Positions 34,454 through 42,875 of a stretch of 64,000 nucleotides of DNA are shown here, one piece after another. The notes below the pieces were generated by a model. The model worked only from the letters and a program-made list of their open reading frames with translations, made no database searches and was not told the DNA's origin. Positions within the stretch are counted from its first letter, which is position 1; each line of letters starts with the position of its first letter. The stretch spans positions 2,480,001-2,544,000 of the forward strand of contig NZ_WKJQ01000001.1 of the NCBI RefSeq assembly GCF_009674625.1, given 5' to 3'. Source of the DNA: Haloferax marinum. GTDB taxonomy: Archaea; Halobacteriota; Halobacteria; Halobacteriales; Haloferacaceae. Position numbers and translations under genes: made by a program.

Positions 34454-36130
34454 TTACTCTTCGCGGCGTTGCCGGAGGTTCTGTCGCGTGAACTGTGGCG
34501 TGGCCTTGATGCCTTTTCGACTGCGGAACGACCGCCACAGCAGGATGGCGACGAACGCTGTCGGCACGCCCGCCGCACCGACGGCGATGAGGTTCTGTGG
34601 GTCCAGCGAGTAGACGATGACTGTCGCGACGAATCCGAACGACAGGAAGATACCGTAGATGAGTCGCTTCGCCAGTTTGTCGAGGACGCCCTTGTTGTCT
34701 TCGAGGCGGACGTTGAACGTCAGATTGTCGCGGTCGGCCCTGTCGAGGACCCGTTCGAGTTTTGGCGGGACGCGAAACAGCGACTGGGCGGTCTTTTGGC
34801 CCTGTTGTCCCACCCCTTCGAGCACTTTCTGAATGCTCTCTTCGCGGTAGCCCTGTTCTGTGAGATACTCCGTCGCCACTGCGATGAAGTCGAAGTCGGG
34901 GTCGAGTGTGACACACACGCCTTCGACGACGCCCGCGACGCGAAGGACGAGCGCGAGGTTTCGCGGCAGTCGAAGCGGGAACTCGTAGATGGTCGATTCG
35001 ACCTGTTCGAGAATCTGGTTGACGCGGTACTGTTCGATGTCGTCACCGCGTGCGTCGGCGATGGCGAGTTCCATCACGTCGCCCATCACCTGCCGGTCGA
35101 CGTTGGGGCTGAGCGTCCCCATCTCGATGAGTGTATCGAGGATGCCGTCGACGTCCTGGTTCGCCACGGCGATGTAGAACTCGACGATTTTCTCCTGGAT
35201 GAACGGGTCGACCTCGCCGTGCATCCCGAAGTCGTAGAAGATGATGCGCCCGTCGTCGGTCACAGAGAGGTTTCCGGGGTGCGGGTCGGCGTGGAAGACG
35301 CCGTCTTCGACGATCATCTGCAGGTAGGTCCGCTGCAAGTTCGTCGCCAGTTCGGTCCGGTCGATACCGAGTTCGTCCAGTGCGGCGAGGTTGTTTATCT
35401 TCGTCCCAGGGAGATACTCCATCGTGAGCACCCGGTCGTCGGAGCGCTCGTGGATTGGTTCCGGGATGACGAGTGTGTCGTCGTCTTCGAAGTTGGCCTG
35501 AATCTGCTCGAGCGTCGCCGCTTCCTCGTCGTAATCCATCTCTTCGCGAATCGTCTTGGCGAACTCGTCGGCGAGGTTCTCCAGCGAGAAGGAGCGTGCC
35601 TGCCCGATGAATCGCATGAGGAGGGGCAGCGACCAGTTGATAACCCGCAGGTCGGCCTCGACGAGTGCCTCGATACCGGGGCGGCGAACCTTGACGGCGA
35701 CTTTCTCGCCCTCGTACTCTGCGACGTAGACCTGTCCGAGACTTGCACCGCTTATCGGGTCGGTGTCGAACGAGTCGAACGCCTGTTCGAGAGGGCCGAG
35801 TTCTTCTTCGATGACTTCCTTCGACTCAGACCACGGTGCAGGCGGCACGTCGTCCTGAAGACTCCCGAGCACGTCGATGTACTCCGGTGGGAGGACGTCG
35901 GGGCGCGTCGAGAGGAGTTGGCCGAGTTTGATGAACGTCGGGCCGAGCGTGAGTAGTGACTCTAAGAGGACCTCGGCGCGCTTGATGCGCATCTCTGAGG
36001 TAACTCGACGACTGCCACCGAACAGGACGAACTTCCGTTTGTCGCGGGTGTACGCGACGATGAGCGGGAAGAACTGGTAGACGACGACGAGAAACCGCCA
36101 GTAGGCGCGGAGAGTTACCAGCGTGACCAC
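34454..36130 (-). CDS. ABC1/AarF/UbiB-family atypical kinase
   Basis: 558 residues. It has the family KxGQ motif (KLGQ at 68-71), the Ala-rich loop SGASLGQV (126-133) in place of a Gly-rich loop, invariant K146, the HADPHPGN catalytic segment (279-286) and DFG at 299-301. Two hydrophobic helices at about 500-545 anchor it to the membrane. In bacteria and eukaryotes the family supports isoprenoid quinone synthesis; in haloarchaea menaquinone is the likely link. Upstream lies Hsp20, with nine bases between the two genes. Confidence 0.92.
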   Translation of the reverse strand: MVTLVTLRAYWRFLVVVYQFFPLIVAYTRDKRKFVLFGGSRRVTSEMRIKRAEVLLESLLTLGPTFIKLGQLLSTRPDVLPPEYIDVLGSLQDDVPPAPWSESKEVIEEELGPLEQAFDSFDTDPISGASLGQVYVAEYEGEKVAVKVRRPGIEALVEADLRVINWSLPLLMRFIGQARSFSLENLADEFAKTIREEMDYDEEAATLEQIQANFEDDDTLVIPEPIHERSDDRVLTMEYLPGTKINNLAALDELGIDRTELATNLQRTYLQMIVEDGVFHADPHPGNLSVTDDGRIIFYDFGMHGEVDPFIQEKIVEFYIAVANQDVDGILDTLIEMGTLSPNVDRQVMGDVMELAIADARGDDIEQYRVNQILEQVESTIYEFPLRLPRNLALVLRVAGVVEGVCVTLDPDFDFIAVATEYLTEQGYREESIQKVLEGVGQQGQKTAQSLFRVPPKLERVLDRADRDNLTFNVRLEDNKGVLDKLAKRLIYGIFLSFGFVATVIVYSLDPQNLIAVGAAGVPTAFVAILLWRSFRSRKGIKATPQFTRQNLRQRREE

Positions 36131-36139
36131 CTCGCCTCG

Positions 36140-36547
36140 TCAGGCGTCGTCTTCACTGGAGTTCTTCTGGTGGCCCGACGAGCTGTGCTCGTCGCCGGTG
36201 GTGATAGGGATGGTCCGCTCTGAGGCGGCCTCACGCTTCGGCAGTCGAATCTCGAGAACCCCGCGTTCCATCGACGCCTCGGCCTCGTCGGCCACTGCGT
36301 CCGGCGGCAGGGGGAGTTCGGCGTCGAGGAACAACGGTCGCTCCTCGCGGACGTAGTCGAACTCGGCAGGCATCTGTTTGTCGCGTCGCGCTTCGACGAC
36401 CAGTCGTCCCTTCTCGACTTTGAGGTCGGCGGTCTCGGCGGTCACGCCGGGTAGGTCGAGGACCAACAGGTACGACGTCTCTGACTCCAGGAGGTCGGCG
36501 AACACCGCGTCCGGAAGTTCGGACAACGCGTCGCGCAGTGTTGACAT
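36140..36547 (-). CDS. Small heat-shock protein Hsp20 (alpha-crystallin family)
   Basis: 135 residues from ATG 36547. The alpha-crystallin domain covers residues about 22-112 (LVLDLPGVTAE, then the GVLEIRLPK motif near its end) with a short N-terminal arm and a polar Ser/Glu tail. It holds unfolding proteins in large oligomers. A T-rich element centred about 27 bases upstream (36572-36576) fits a leaderless promoter. The ABC1 gene follows nine bases after the stop and may be co-transcribed. Confidence 0.93.
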   Translation of the reverse strand: MSTLRDALSELPDAVFADLLESETSYLLVLDLPGVTAETADLKVEKGRLVVEARRDKQMPAEFDYVREERPLFLDAELPLPPDAVADEAEASMERGVLEIRLPKREAASERTIPITTGDEHSSSGHQKNSSEDDA

Positions 36548-36681
36548 GAACGTCCATAGGGAGGCGGTGTCGAAAAAGCCGGCGGTCGGGTGGACGTCGT
36601 CGGCACAATGTGGCGGCAAAACCGGCCTCCTCTCCCGAGCGTGAGGCCGACGCTTTTTGCCCCCGGAATCTAAGTGCCGCC

Positions 36682-37902
36682 ATGGACCACCACGACCGGC
36701 ACACGGCCGGGTTCAAAGAACGAACCCGACTTGCGGAGGCCCGCGAGACACTCCTCGCGGCAGTCACCCCGCACGAACGGACCGAACGACTCCCGTTGGC
36801 CGACGCCGACGGCCGGGCACTCGCCGAACCCGCTGTCGCGCCCGCGGACGTCCCGAGTTACGACCGCGCCGCGATGGATGGGTTCGCCGTCCGCGCCAGC
36901 GACACCTTCGGGGCGAGCGGTCGCTCGCCAAACGTCCTCCGCGTCGTAGAGGAGACTGTCGCGCCCGGTGAGGCCGCCCGCGTCCACACGGGCAGTGACC
37001 TCCCCGAGGGTGCCGACGCCGTGGTGATGGTCGAACACACCGACCGATTCGGCGACGAACTCGAAGTGTTCGACGCACTCGCAGAGGGCGAGAACGTCGG
37101 CGAACGCGGTGAAGACGTTCGCGAAGGTGACGCGTTGTTCGACGTCGGTCACGAACTTCGCCCCTCGGACCTCGGCCTCCTCCGGTCTGTCGGCGTCGAC
37201 TCGGTCTCTGTCTTCGAGCGCCCGCGTGTCGCCGTCGTCCCGACCGGCGAGGAACTCGTCGAGTCCGACCCCGGCCCCGGCCAGGTCATCGAGACGAACG
37301 GCCTCACCGTCTCGCGACTGGTCGAACGCTGGGGCGGCGAGGCAAGCTATCGAGACATCGTCGTCGACGACGCCGACCTCTTGCGCGAGGCAGTCGAATC
37401 CGACCTCGACCACGACGTCATCGTGACGACCGGCGGGTCGTCTGTGGGCGAACGTGACCTCATTCCAGAGGTAATCTCGGAGATTGGCGAGGTACTCGTC
37501 CACGGCGTCGCACTCAAACCCGGCCACCCCGTCGCCCTCGGGGTGGTCGAAGACACGCCTGTCGTCATGCTCCCCGGCTATCCAGTCGCCTGTGTCGTCA
37601 ACGCCTTCCAGTTCCTGCGGCCGGTGCTCAAGCACGTCGGGTCGCTCCCGACTCGTCCGTTCCCGACGGTCGAAGCGACGCTCACCCGGAAGATTCCGAG
37701 TTCGGCCGGCACGCGAACGTTCGCCCGAGTTCGTCTCGACGAGTCGGGTGACGACCCGACCGCCGAACCGACCCGGACGAGTGGGTCTGGCATCCTCTCG
37801 AGTGTCGCACTCGCCGACGGCTGGGTCCAAGTTCCCGAAGAAAAAGAGGGGTACGAAGAAGGCGAAACGGTCTCGGTCGAAGGCTGGGAGTGGTCTGTAT
37901 GA
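36682..37902 (+). CDS. moeA: Molybdopterin molybdotransferase MoeA (first copy)
   Basis: 406 residues from ATG 36682, with a T-rich TATA-like element about 26 bases upstream (36653-36658). MoeA inserts molybdate or tungstate into adenylylated molybdopterin. The MoeA domains I-IV are in order, with YDRAAMDGFAVRA near residue 55, GSDLPEGADAVV near 108 and the GGSSVGERD/LPGYP signatures of domain III. Its stop overlaps the start of the second moeA (ATGA at 37899-37902). Confidence 0.92.
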   Translation: MDHHDRHTAGFKERTRLAEARETLLAAVTPHERTERLPLADADGRALAEPAVAPADVPSYDRAAMDGFAVRASDTFGASGRSPNVLRVVEETVAPGEAARVHTGSDLPEGADAVVMVEHTDRFGDELEVFDALAEGENVGERGEDVREGDALFDVGHELRPSDLGLLRSVGVDSVSVFERPRVAVVPTGEELVESDPGPGQVIETNGLTVSRLVERWGGEASYRDIVVDDADLLREAVESDLDHDVIVTTGGSSVGERDLIPEVISEIGEVLVHGVALKPGHPVALGVVEDTPVVMLPGYPVACVVNAFQFLRPVLKHVGSLPTRPFPTVEATLTRKIPSSAGTRTFARVRLDESGDDPTAEPTRTSGSGILSSVALADGWVQVPEEKEGYEEGETVSVEGWEWSV

Positions 37903-39779
37903 GAAAGCAGTTCCGTGACCTCGCGTCGCCGGCAGCGGCCCGCGAGACTATCGCGTCGCTCGAACTGACGCCCGACGCGGAGACGGTCCCACTCGCCGAC
38001 GCCAGAGGCCGCATCCTCGCGACCCGCGTCGACGCAGAAATCGACGTCCCCGGATTCGACCGGGCGAGCATGGACGGGTTCGCCGTCCGCGCTCGCGACA
38101 CCTTCGGTGCCGACGAAGCCGACCCGATAGAACTCGACCTCGTCGGCGCGGTCCACGCCGGGGCCGAACCGGACGTCGAAGTCCGCCCCGGAACTGCGGT
38201 CGAGATATCGACTGGTGCGGTGATGCCACCCGGTGCGGACGCCGTCGTCATCGTCGAACGAACCGACGAACGCGACGACTCGCTCGTCGTCTACAAAGCC
38301 GTCGCACCGGGCGACAGCGTGATGCCCGCCGGAACCGACATCGCCGCCGGTGCCCGTGCGCTCGGCCCCGGAACTCGAATCACGCCGCGGGAAATCGGTC
38401 TCTTGTCGGCGCTCGGCCTGGACGAAGTCCCGGTTCGCGGAAAGCCAGTCGTCGGTATCGTCTCGACTGGAGACGAACTCGTCCGTCCGGGAGGGGACTT
38501 GCGCCCCGAGGCGGGGCAAATCTACGACGTGAACTCCTACACCATCGCCGCCGGTGTCGAGGACGCAGGCGGCGTTCCCAAACTCTACCCGCACGCTGGC
38601 GACGACTACGACGAGATGGAGCGACTCCTCCGGCAGGCAGCAGACGAGTGTGACCTCGTCCTCTCGTCTGGGTCGACGTCGGCCAGCGCCGTCGACGTCA
38701 TCTACAAGGTGGTCGAAGAACGCGGCGAGTTGCTCCTCCACGGCGTCTCCGTCAAACCGGGCAAACCCATGCTCGTCGGGACGCTCGGCGAAGGAAGCGC
38801 CTACATCGGTCTGCCGGGGTATCCCGTCTCTGCGCTCACTATCTTCCGGACGTTCGTCGCACCTGCGATTCGCGACGCCGCTGGACTCGTCGAACCGCAG
38901 ACGGCGACTATCGAGGGAACGATGGCCGTCCACGAGCGCTACGCAGAAGGCCGGACACGACTCATGCCGGTCGGTCTAGTAACCGACGGATCGGGCGAGA
39001 TGCTCGTCTACCCGGTCGACAAGGGGTCGGGAGCGACGACGAGTCTGGTCGAAGCAGACGGCGTCGTGGAAGTCCCTGCGGACGTCGAGTACATCGCGGC
39101 CGGTGAGACGGTGTCTGTCCAACTCTTCTCGCCCGACGTTCGCCCGCCGGAACTGCTCGGCGTCGGCGAGGACGACCCCGCGCTGTCGCGACTGCTCGAC
39201 CGGGTTCCGTCGCCGCGGTATCTCGCTGTCGGGTCGCGCGAAGGCCTCCGCAGACTCCGCGACGGCGTCCCAGACGTGGTCGTCGTCGCCGGCGACAACC
39301 GCGGCGAAACCGACGCCGTCGAACTCGGGTCGTGGACGCGCGAGTGGGGACTCGTCGTTCCCGCAGACAACCCTGCCGAGGTGACCGGTCTCTTGGACCT
39401 CGTGGAGTCTGACCTCCGGTTCGTCAACCGCGATACCACCTCTGGCCTCCGGACCGAACTCGGAAACGCCATCGCCGCTCTCGCAGACGAACGCGGAACG
39501 ACTCGGCACGAACTCGTCGAAGCTATCGACGGGTTCGACCACGGGACCAAAGCGTTCGAGAGTCCTGCGCGCGCCGTGTTGACCGGTCGAGCAGACGTCG
39601 GCCTCGGCCTCCGCGAGACGGCCGACTCACTCGACCTCGGGTTCGTGTCACTCGGGAGACAGAGCGTATCCGTCCTCGCGAACCCCGACCGGACGGAGAA
39701 ACCCAGCGTGCGAACGCTCGAGTCGATTCTGAAAGACAGCGACGTGTTCGACACGCTTGTCGGGTACGAGCGCGACTGA
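37899..39779 (+). CDS. MoeA (second copy) fused to a C-terminal substrate-binding-like (PBP) domain
   Basis: 626 residues from ATG 37899. Residues 1-405 are another MoeA with FDRASMDGFAVRA, STGAVMPPGADAV and LPGYPVSAL. Residues about 420-626 add a type-2 periplasmic-binding-like domain (a YLAVGSREGLRRLRDG stretch, then ARAVLTGRADVGLG and DLGFVSLGRQ). In other archaea this domain is fused to MoeA or to LysR-like regulators and may bind molybdate or the cofactor. Two MoeA proteins in one operon suggest separate Mo and W routes or a heteromer. Confidence 0.92.
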   Translation: MRKQFRDLASPAAARETIASLELTPDAETVPLADARGRILATRVDAEIDVPGFDRASMDGFAVRARDTFGADEADPIELDLVGAVHAGAEPDVEVRPGTAVEISTGAVMPPGADAVVIVERTDERDDSLVVYKAVAPGDSVMPAGTDIAAGARALGPGTRITPREIGLLSALGLDEVPVRGKPVVGIVSTGDELVRPGGDLRPEAGQIYDVNSYTIAAGVEDAGGVPKLYPHAGDDYDEMERLLRQAADECDLVLSSGSTSASAVDVIYKVVEERGELLLHGVSVKPGKPMLVGTLGEGSAYIGLPGYPVSALTIFRTFVAPAIRDAAGLVEPQTATIEGTMAVHERYAEGRTRLMPVGLVTDGSGEMLVYPVDKGSGATTSLVEADGVVEVPADVEYIAAGETVSVQLFSPDVRPPELLGVGEDDPALSRLLDRVPSPRYLAVGSREGLRRLRDGVPDVVVVAGDNRGETDAVELGSWTREWGLVVPADNPAEVTGLLDLVESDLRFVNRDTTSGLRTELGNAIAALADERGTTRHELVEAIDGFDHGTKAFESPARAVLTGRADVGLGLRETADSLDLGFVSLGRQSVSVLANPDRTEKPSVRTLESILKDSDVFDTLVGYERD

Positions 39780-39836
39780 TTTGGCCTCCTCGTCGTCGAT
39801 ATTATCCTTCGCTTGAATTTTAAAATAAGTGGAACG

Positions 39837-39843
39837 TATATAT
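39837..39843 (+). promoter_or_regulatory. TATA box of the response-regulator gene
   Basis: GTATATAT centred 28 bases before the ATG at 39868, in an A/T-rich 60-base stretch. Confidence 0.6.
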
Positions 39844-39867
39844 CCACGCAGATAGTACGAGATTGGT

Positions 39868-40611
39868 ATGAGCGGTTCCCAATCGGTCCTTCACGTCGAC
39901 GACGACCGCGAGATGCTCGCCCTTTCGATGGCGACGTTTCGAAAATTCGACGACGTCTCTCTTCTCACGGCCACGACGGCCACCGAGGCACTCCGGGTCT
40001 TCTCTGAACACGAAATCGATTGTGTCGTCAGCGACTCGTTGGTGTTGCCCGACGGCGTTCCACTCGTCGAGGCACTCCGGCGCGAAGACGAGGACGTACC
40101 AATCGTCCTCTTCACCGCGAAAGACTGGACCGAAGTCGCAGACGTCGCGTCCGCGGCACACGTCTCCGAGTACGTCCAGAAAGCCGGGCCGGACGACCTC
40201 TCGGCGGTTCTCCAACACGTCGGTTCGTTCGTCGGCGACGACTGCGACGAGTCGTTCGGTGACGACACCTCAGCAGTCGCGCAAGCGCTCTCTGACCACG
40301 CCGCCGCCACCGCCGATGCGTCGTTCAGCCTCGACGAAAACTGGGAACTCATCGGCCAGTGGGTCGGTGACGACGAACTCGGTATCGTCGTCGTCGAAGC
40401 GATCGAGTCACACGCGGGCCTCCCGGCTATCGACGAACCGTTGTACCGCTACATCGACTCGGACGCGCTCGAAGAGTTGCTTCGGCCGGTCCTCGAAGAC
40501 GAGGAACGACCCGGTATCGAAGTTCGGTTCCCATACGGCGAGTTCCAACTCGCCGTGACGAGTACGGGCGACATCTTCGCCCGTCCTGCCCCCGACGAGA
40601 CGCTCTACTGA
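39868..40611 (+). CDS. Response regulator with HalOD1 output domain
   Basis: 247 residues. The receiver domain has D11-D13, the phosphoacceptor D56, T83 and K105. Residues about 160-243 match the HalOD1 output domain (a VVEAIESHAGLP stretch and IEVRFPYGEFQLAV). A receiver with HalOD1 is a haloarchaeal invention whose target is unknown. No histidine kinase gene is nearby. The strong promoter and single-gene layout suggest independent control. A 27-28-bp tandem duplication follows the stop. Confidence 0.88.
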   Translation: MSGSQSVLHVDDDREMLALSMATFRKFDDVSLLTATTATEALRVFSEHEIDCVVSDSLVLPDGVPLVEALRREDEDVPIVLFTAKDWTEVADVASAAHVSEYVQKAGPDDLSAVLQHVGSFVGDDCDESFGDDTSAVAQALSDHAAATADASFSLDENWELIGQWVGDDELGIVVVEAIESHAGLPAIDEPLYRYIDSDALEELLRPVLEDEERPGIEVRFPYGEFQLAVTSTGDIFARPAPDETLY

Positions 40612-40621
40612 TTTTTCTGGG

Positions 40622-40676
40622 GACGACTGTCCTTCAAAACGCTATCGAGACGACTGCCCTTCAAAAACGCTCCCGA
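40622..40676. repeat. Two tandem copies of a 27/28-bp unit between convergent genes
   Basis: GACGACTGTCCTTCAAAACG-type unit at 40622-40648 and again at 40649-40676 with one inserted A. Ten bases after the response-regulator stop (40611) and 14 from the HAD stop (40691). Confidence 0.85.
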
Positions 40677-40690
40677 GACTTGTTACTTGT

Positions 40691-41362
40691 TCACGCGACG
40701 TGTCGCGGCAGGTCGTCGAACGACTGCACGCGATACTCTCCGAGGACACACCGACCACGGTGTTCCGGGCCGTGTCGCTCGACGTGAATCCCGTCGAGGC
40801 CAGTGTTCCAAGCCGCGCCGATGTCGTTTTCACCGTCGCCAGCGAGGACGCCAGAGGTGCCACCGTCGGTCATGAGTGTCCCACCGAGCCCAAGTTTCGA
40901 GATGGCGCGTTCGACAGGCGCAGCGTCGGGTTTCCATCCCGTTTCTTCGCTACAGCAGACGACGGCGTCGAACCAGTCACGAACGTCGAGGTGGTCCAAG
41001 ACGGGGTCGGTCAGGAACTGCTGGCAGTGCGTCACGATGCCGACTGGGCGACCGGCAGCGTGGATATCCTCGATGAGACGGACGGCATCGTCGTGGAGGT
41101 ACGTCGACTCTGCACGCTTCATCGGGTCTTCTTCGTGGTGGAAGGCGGGCCAGAACTCGGCGGGGTCGATACCCCACTCGCTGAGTGTCGGGTTGCGTGC
41201 ACCGCCGAGTCCGTGCCAGAGTATCTCCGCTTCTCGGTCGGTGAACTGGCGACCTAACCGGTCTCCAACCCTGTCGAACACGTCGCGTGTGTAGGCCCAC
41301 TCGGCGTCGACGAGCGTGCCGTCGAGGTCGAACAGCCAGAAATCGTAGTCATCAGCGACCAT
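40691..41362 (-). CDS. HAD-superfamily phosphatase
   Basis: 223 residues with HAD motif I FDLDGT (nucleophile D12, D14), motif II serine/threonine in IVTHCQQ, motif III K in GWKPDAAPVERA and motif IV AGDGENDIGAA. The cap fits phosphoglycolate phosphatase-like enzymes. Single gene, convergent with the response regulator. Substrate not predictable. Confidence 0.88.
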   Translation of the reverse strand: MVADDYDFWLFDLDGTLVDAEWAYTRDVFDRVGDRLGRQFTDREAEILWHGLGGARNPTLSEWGIDPAEFWPAFHHEEDPMKRAESTYLHDDAVRLIEDIHAAGRPVGIVTHCQQFLTDPVLDHLDVRDWFDAVVCCSEETGWKPDAAPVERAISKLGLGGTLMTDGGTSGVLAGDGENDIGAAWNTGLDGIHVERHGPEHRGRCVLGEYRVQSFDDLPRHVA

Positions 41363-41411
41363 TCGGAGGAATATGTAGGTCAGGTTCGGATAAATGTCTT
41401 CTGTAGCGGAG

Positions 41412-41798
41412 CTATCGGTCTGTCGCGTCTCCGGGTTCGACGTGAATCGCGCTGCCGAAGTATTTGTGGAGGACGTCTCGGACCGACGTCGCGTTGAACT
41501 CGTCGAGGCTCTCGGCTATCGCGTCCCGGAGTTCGTCGAGCGACTCTTCGGTCGTCCTGAGCTCTGCGAACTCACAGGAGACGACTGGCACGTCGACCCA
41601 GGAGGACGCGAGTTCGCAGGCGTACACCGGGTCGTTCACCTCACCCCGCCACAACGCGTCTCGAAACAGCATCCACCCCGACGCACCGGGTTCCGGTGGG
41701 GTGACGCTGACCGTCGTCTCGAACTCCCGTGGCTCCGTCCTGACTCCGCTCGCCGTCTCGAGACGGAAGCGGACGTTGAAGACGTATCTGAGGGTCAT
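41412..41798 (-). CDS. LWR-salt domain protein
   Basis: 128 residues. The family name comes from an LWR triplet, present at 49-51 in DALWRGEVNDP. The protein starts with a beta strand pattern (TLRYVFNVRFRLE) and ends with a helical acidic tail. The family is restricted to haloarchaea and has no known role. Its start overlaps the stop of the pterin dehydratase gene by four bases (ATGA at 41795-41798), so they are co-translated. Confidence 0.85.
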   Translation of the reverse strand: MTLRYVFNVRFRLETASGVRTEPREFETTVSVTPPEPGASGWMLFRDALWRGEVNDPVYACELASSWVDVPVVSCEFAELRTTEESLDELRDAIAESLDEFNATSVRDVLHKYFGSAIHVEPGDATDR

Positions 41799-42076
41799 CC
41801 CTGCAACTCGCCGTCGAACAGGTCGGCGAGGCGCAGGTCTTTCTCGGTGATACCACCTTCCTCGTGGCTCGTGAGCCTAACTTCGACTTTCTTGTACCGG
41901 ATGGTTATCTCGGGGTGGTGGAACTCCGCTTCTGCGACTTCGCCGACGCTCGCAGCGAACGCGACGCCCGCGAGATAGTCGTCGAACTCGTAGACGCGGA
42001 CGATTTCGTCGCCGTCGCGGTGCCATTCGTCGCTCAGTCGTGAATCGACGTCGTCGTTGGAGAGTACCTCGGCCAT
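41795..42076 (-). CDS. Pterin-4a-carbinolamine dehydratase
   Basis: 93 residues from ATG 42076. The catalytic histidines are in AEFHHPEITIRY (H53 and H54), with a third, H71, in TSHEEGG. The enzyme dehydrates 4a-hydroxytetrahydropterins. No aromatic hydroxylase is seen in this window, so the physiological substrate could be a pterin from molybdopterin turnover (the moeA genes are 2 kb away) but this is speculation. Co-translated with the LWR-salt protein. Confidence 0.92.
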   Translation of the reverse strand: MAEVLSNDDVDSRLSDEWHRDGDEIVRVYEFDDYLAGVAFAASVGEVAEAEFHHPEITIRYKKVEVRLTSHEEGGITEKDLRLADLFDGELQG

Positions 42077-42118
42077 ACCGAACATGTCGGGTGGAAAACC
42101 GATAAGGATTCGCCCGAC

Positions 42119-42700
42119 TCACGGCGGCGCGACGAGGACGAACGCCGGCCCCGACACCGTTCGCCTCCTTTCGAGGCCGTTCGCTTCGCTCACGCCGCTG
42201 CTGACCCGCCCCGTGACCGACACGCGGTCACCGCGTTCGATGGCCGTCGACGTGCCGCGCCGGTCGCGTTTGCCGCGTCGGCCGCGTTTGCCGCGTCGAC
42301 CGTGTTCGTCTCGTCGGTCGCCTTTGTCACGCCGGCCACCTTCGTCGCCCAAGACGACACCACCGTCTGGTGGGATTCGCACCGAAATTCGCCCGCTCCC
42401 GTCTTCGAGGACGAACGGTCGCGTCGTCCGCCCGCTGATGGTCTTCCGCCCGGCGATTCCTCTCTCCCCTGTCTCGTCGTCCCTCCACGTCTCGACTGCC
42501 GGTCCGTCGCCTGCGATGCCGACCACAGTGCCGACGACTGTCGCTCTGGCGACGCCGACGAGGTCGGCGACTCGCCGACGTGGAGCAGAGTCCACCAGCC
42601 GGCGATACCGACGTTCTCGGAGGTGTGTGACGACACGCCGGCCGACTTTCCCGACGTATCCGTGCGGTGGTGTCGTTCGAAGTGACGTGAGAGACTCCAT
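42119..42700 (-). CDS. Basic protein of unknown function with an Arg/Lys-rich repeat
   Basis: 193 residues from ATG 42700. It has an OB-like beta pattern (VVGTVVGIAGDGPAVETW, then TRPFVLEDGSGRISV) interrupted by a strongly basic low-complexity loop (RRGKRGRRGKRDRRG near residue 135-150). The net charge is basic, unlike the acidic proteome. It could bind nucleic acid. Reading frame also extends to 42904 without an obvious start; the composition change at MESLTSL favours 42700. Confidence 0.55.
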   Translation of the reverse strand: MESLTSLRTTPPHGYVGKVGRRVVTHLRERRYRRLVDSAPRRRVADLVGVARATVVGTVVGIAGDGPAVETWRDDETGERGIAGRKTISGRTTRPFVLEDGSGRISVRIPPDGGVVLGDEGGRRDKGDRRDEHGRRGKRGRRGKRDRRGTSTAIERGDRVSVTGRVSSGVSEANGLERRRTVSGPAFVLVAPP

Positions 42701-42774
42701 CGAACGTGGGTGGCGTCGGATTCGTATATAAATCTCCGCCGGCAGGGCGAATCGACGGCGGTCAGACGGGAGAA

Positions 42775-42837
42775 AAACAGAACCCAAGACTAGCGAGACA
42801 GAACGTACGACTAGCGAGACAGAACCCAAGACTAGCC
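42775..42837. repeat. Three tandem copies of a 21-bp unit downstream of hemA
   Basis: Copies at 42775-42795, 42796-42816 and 42817-42837, unit AGACAGAACCCAAGACTAGCG; the middle copy has two changes. They start 38 bases past the hemA stop (42876) in the direction of transcription, and just upstream of the basic-protein gene. Confidence 0.88.
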
Positions 42838-42875
42838 AGTCGTACTGGGTAGAGCGCGTCAGAAAAACCGGGCGT

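Noticed and set aside
34469..35956. 495-codon + strand frame opposite the ABC1 kinase
   Set aside because: The minus-strand frame has all kinase-like motifs, and the antisense frame is a composition shadow.
36670..37830. 386-codon minus-strand frame opposite moeA
   Set aside because: No known domain, and moeA is certain on the + strand.
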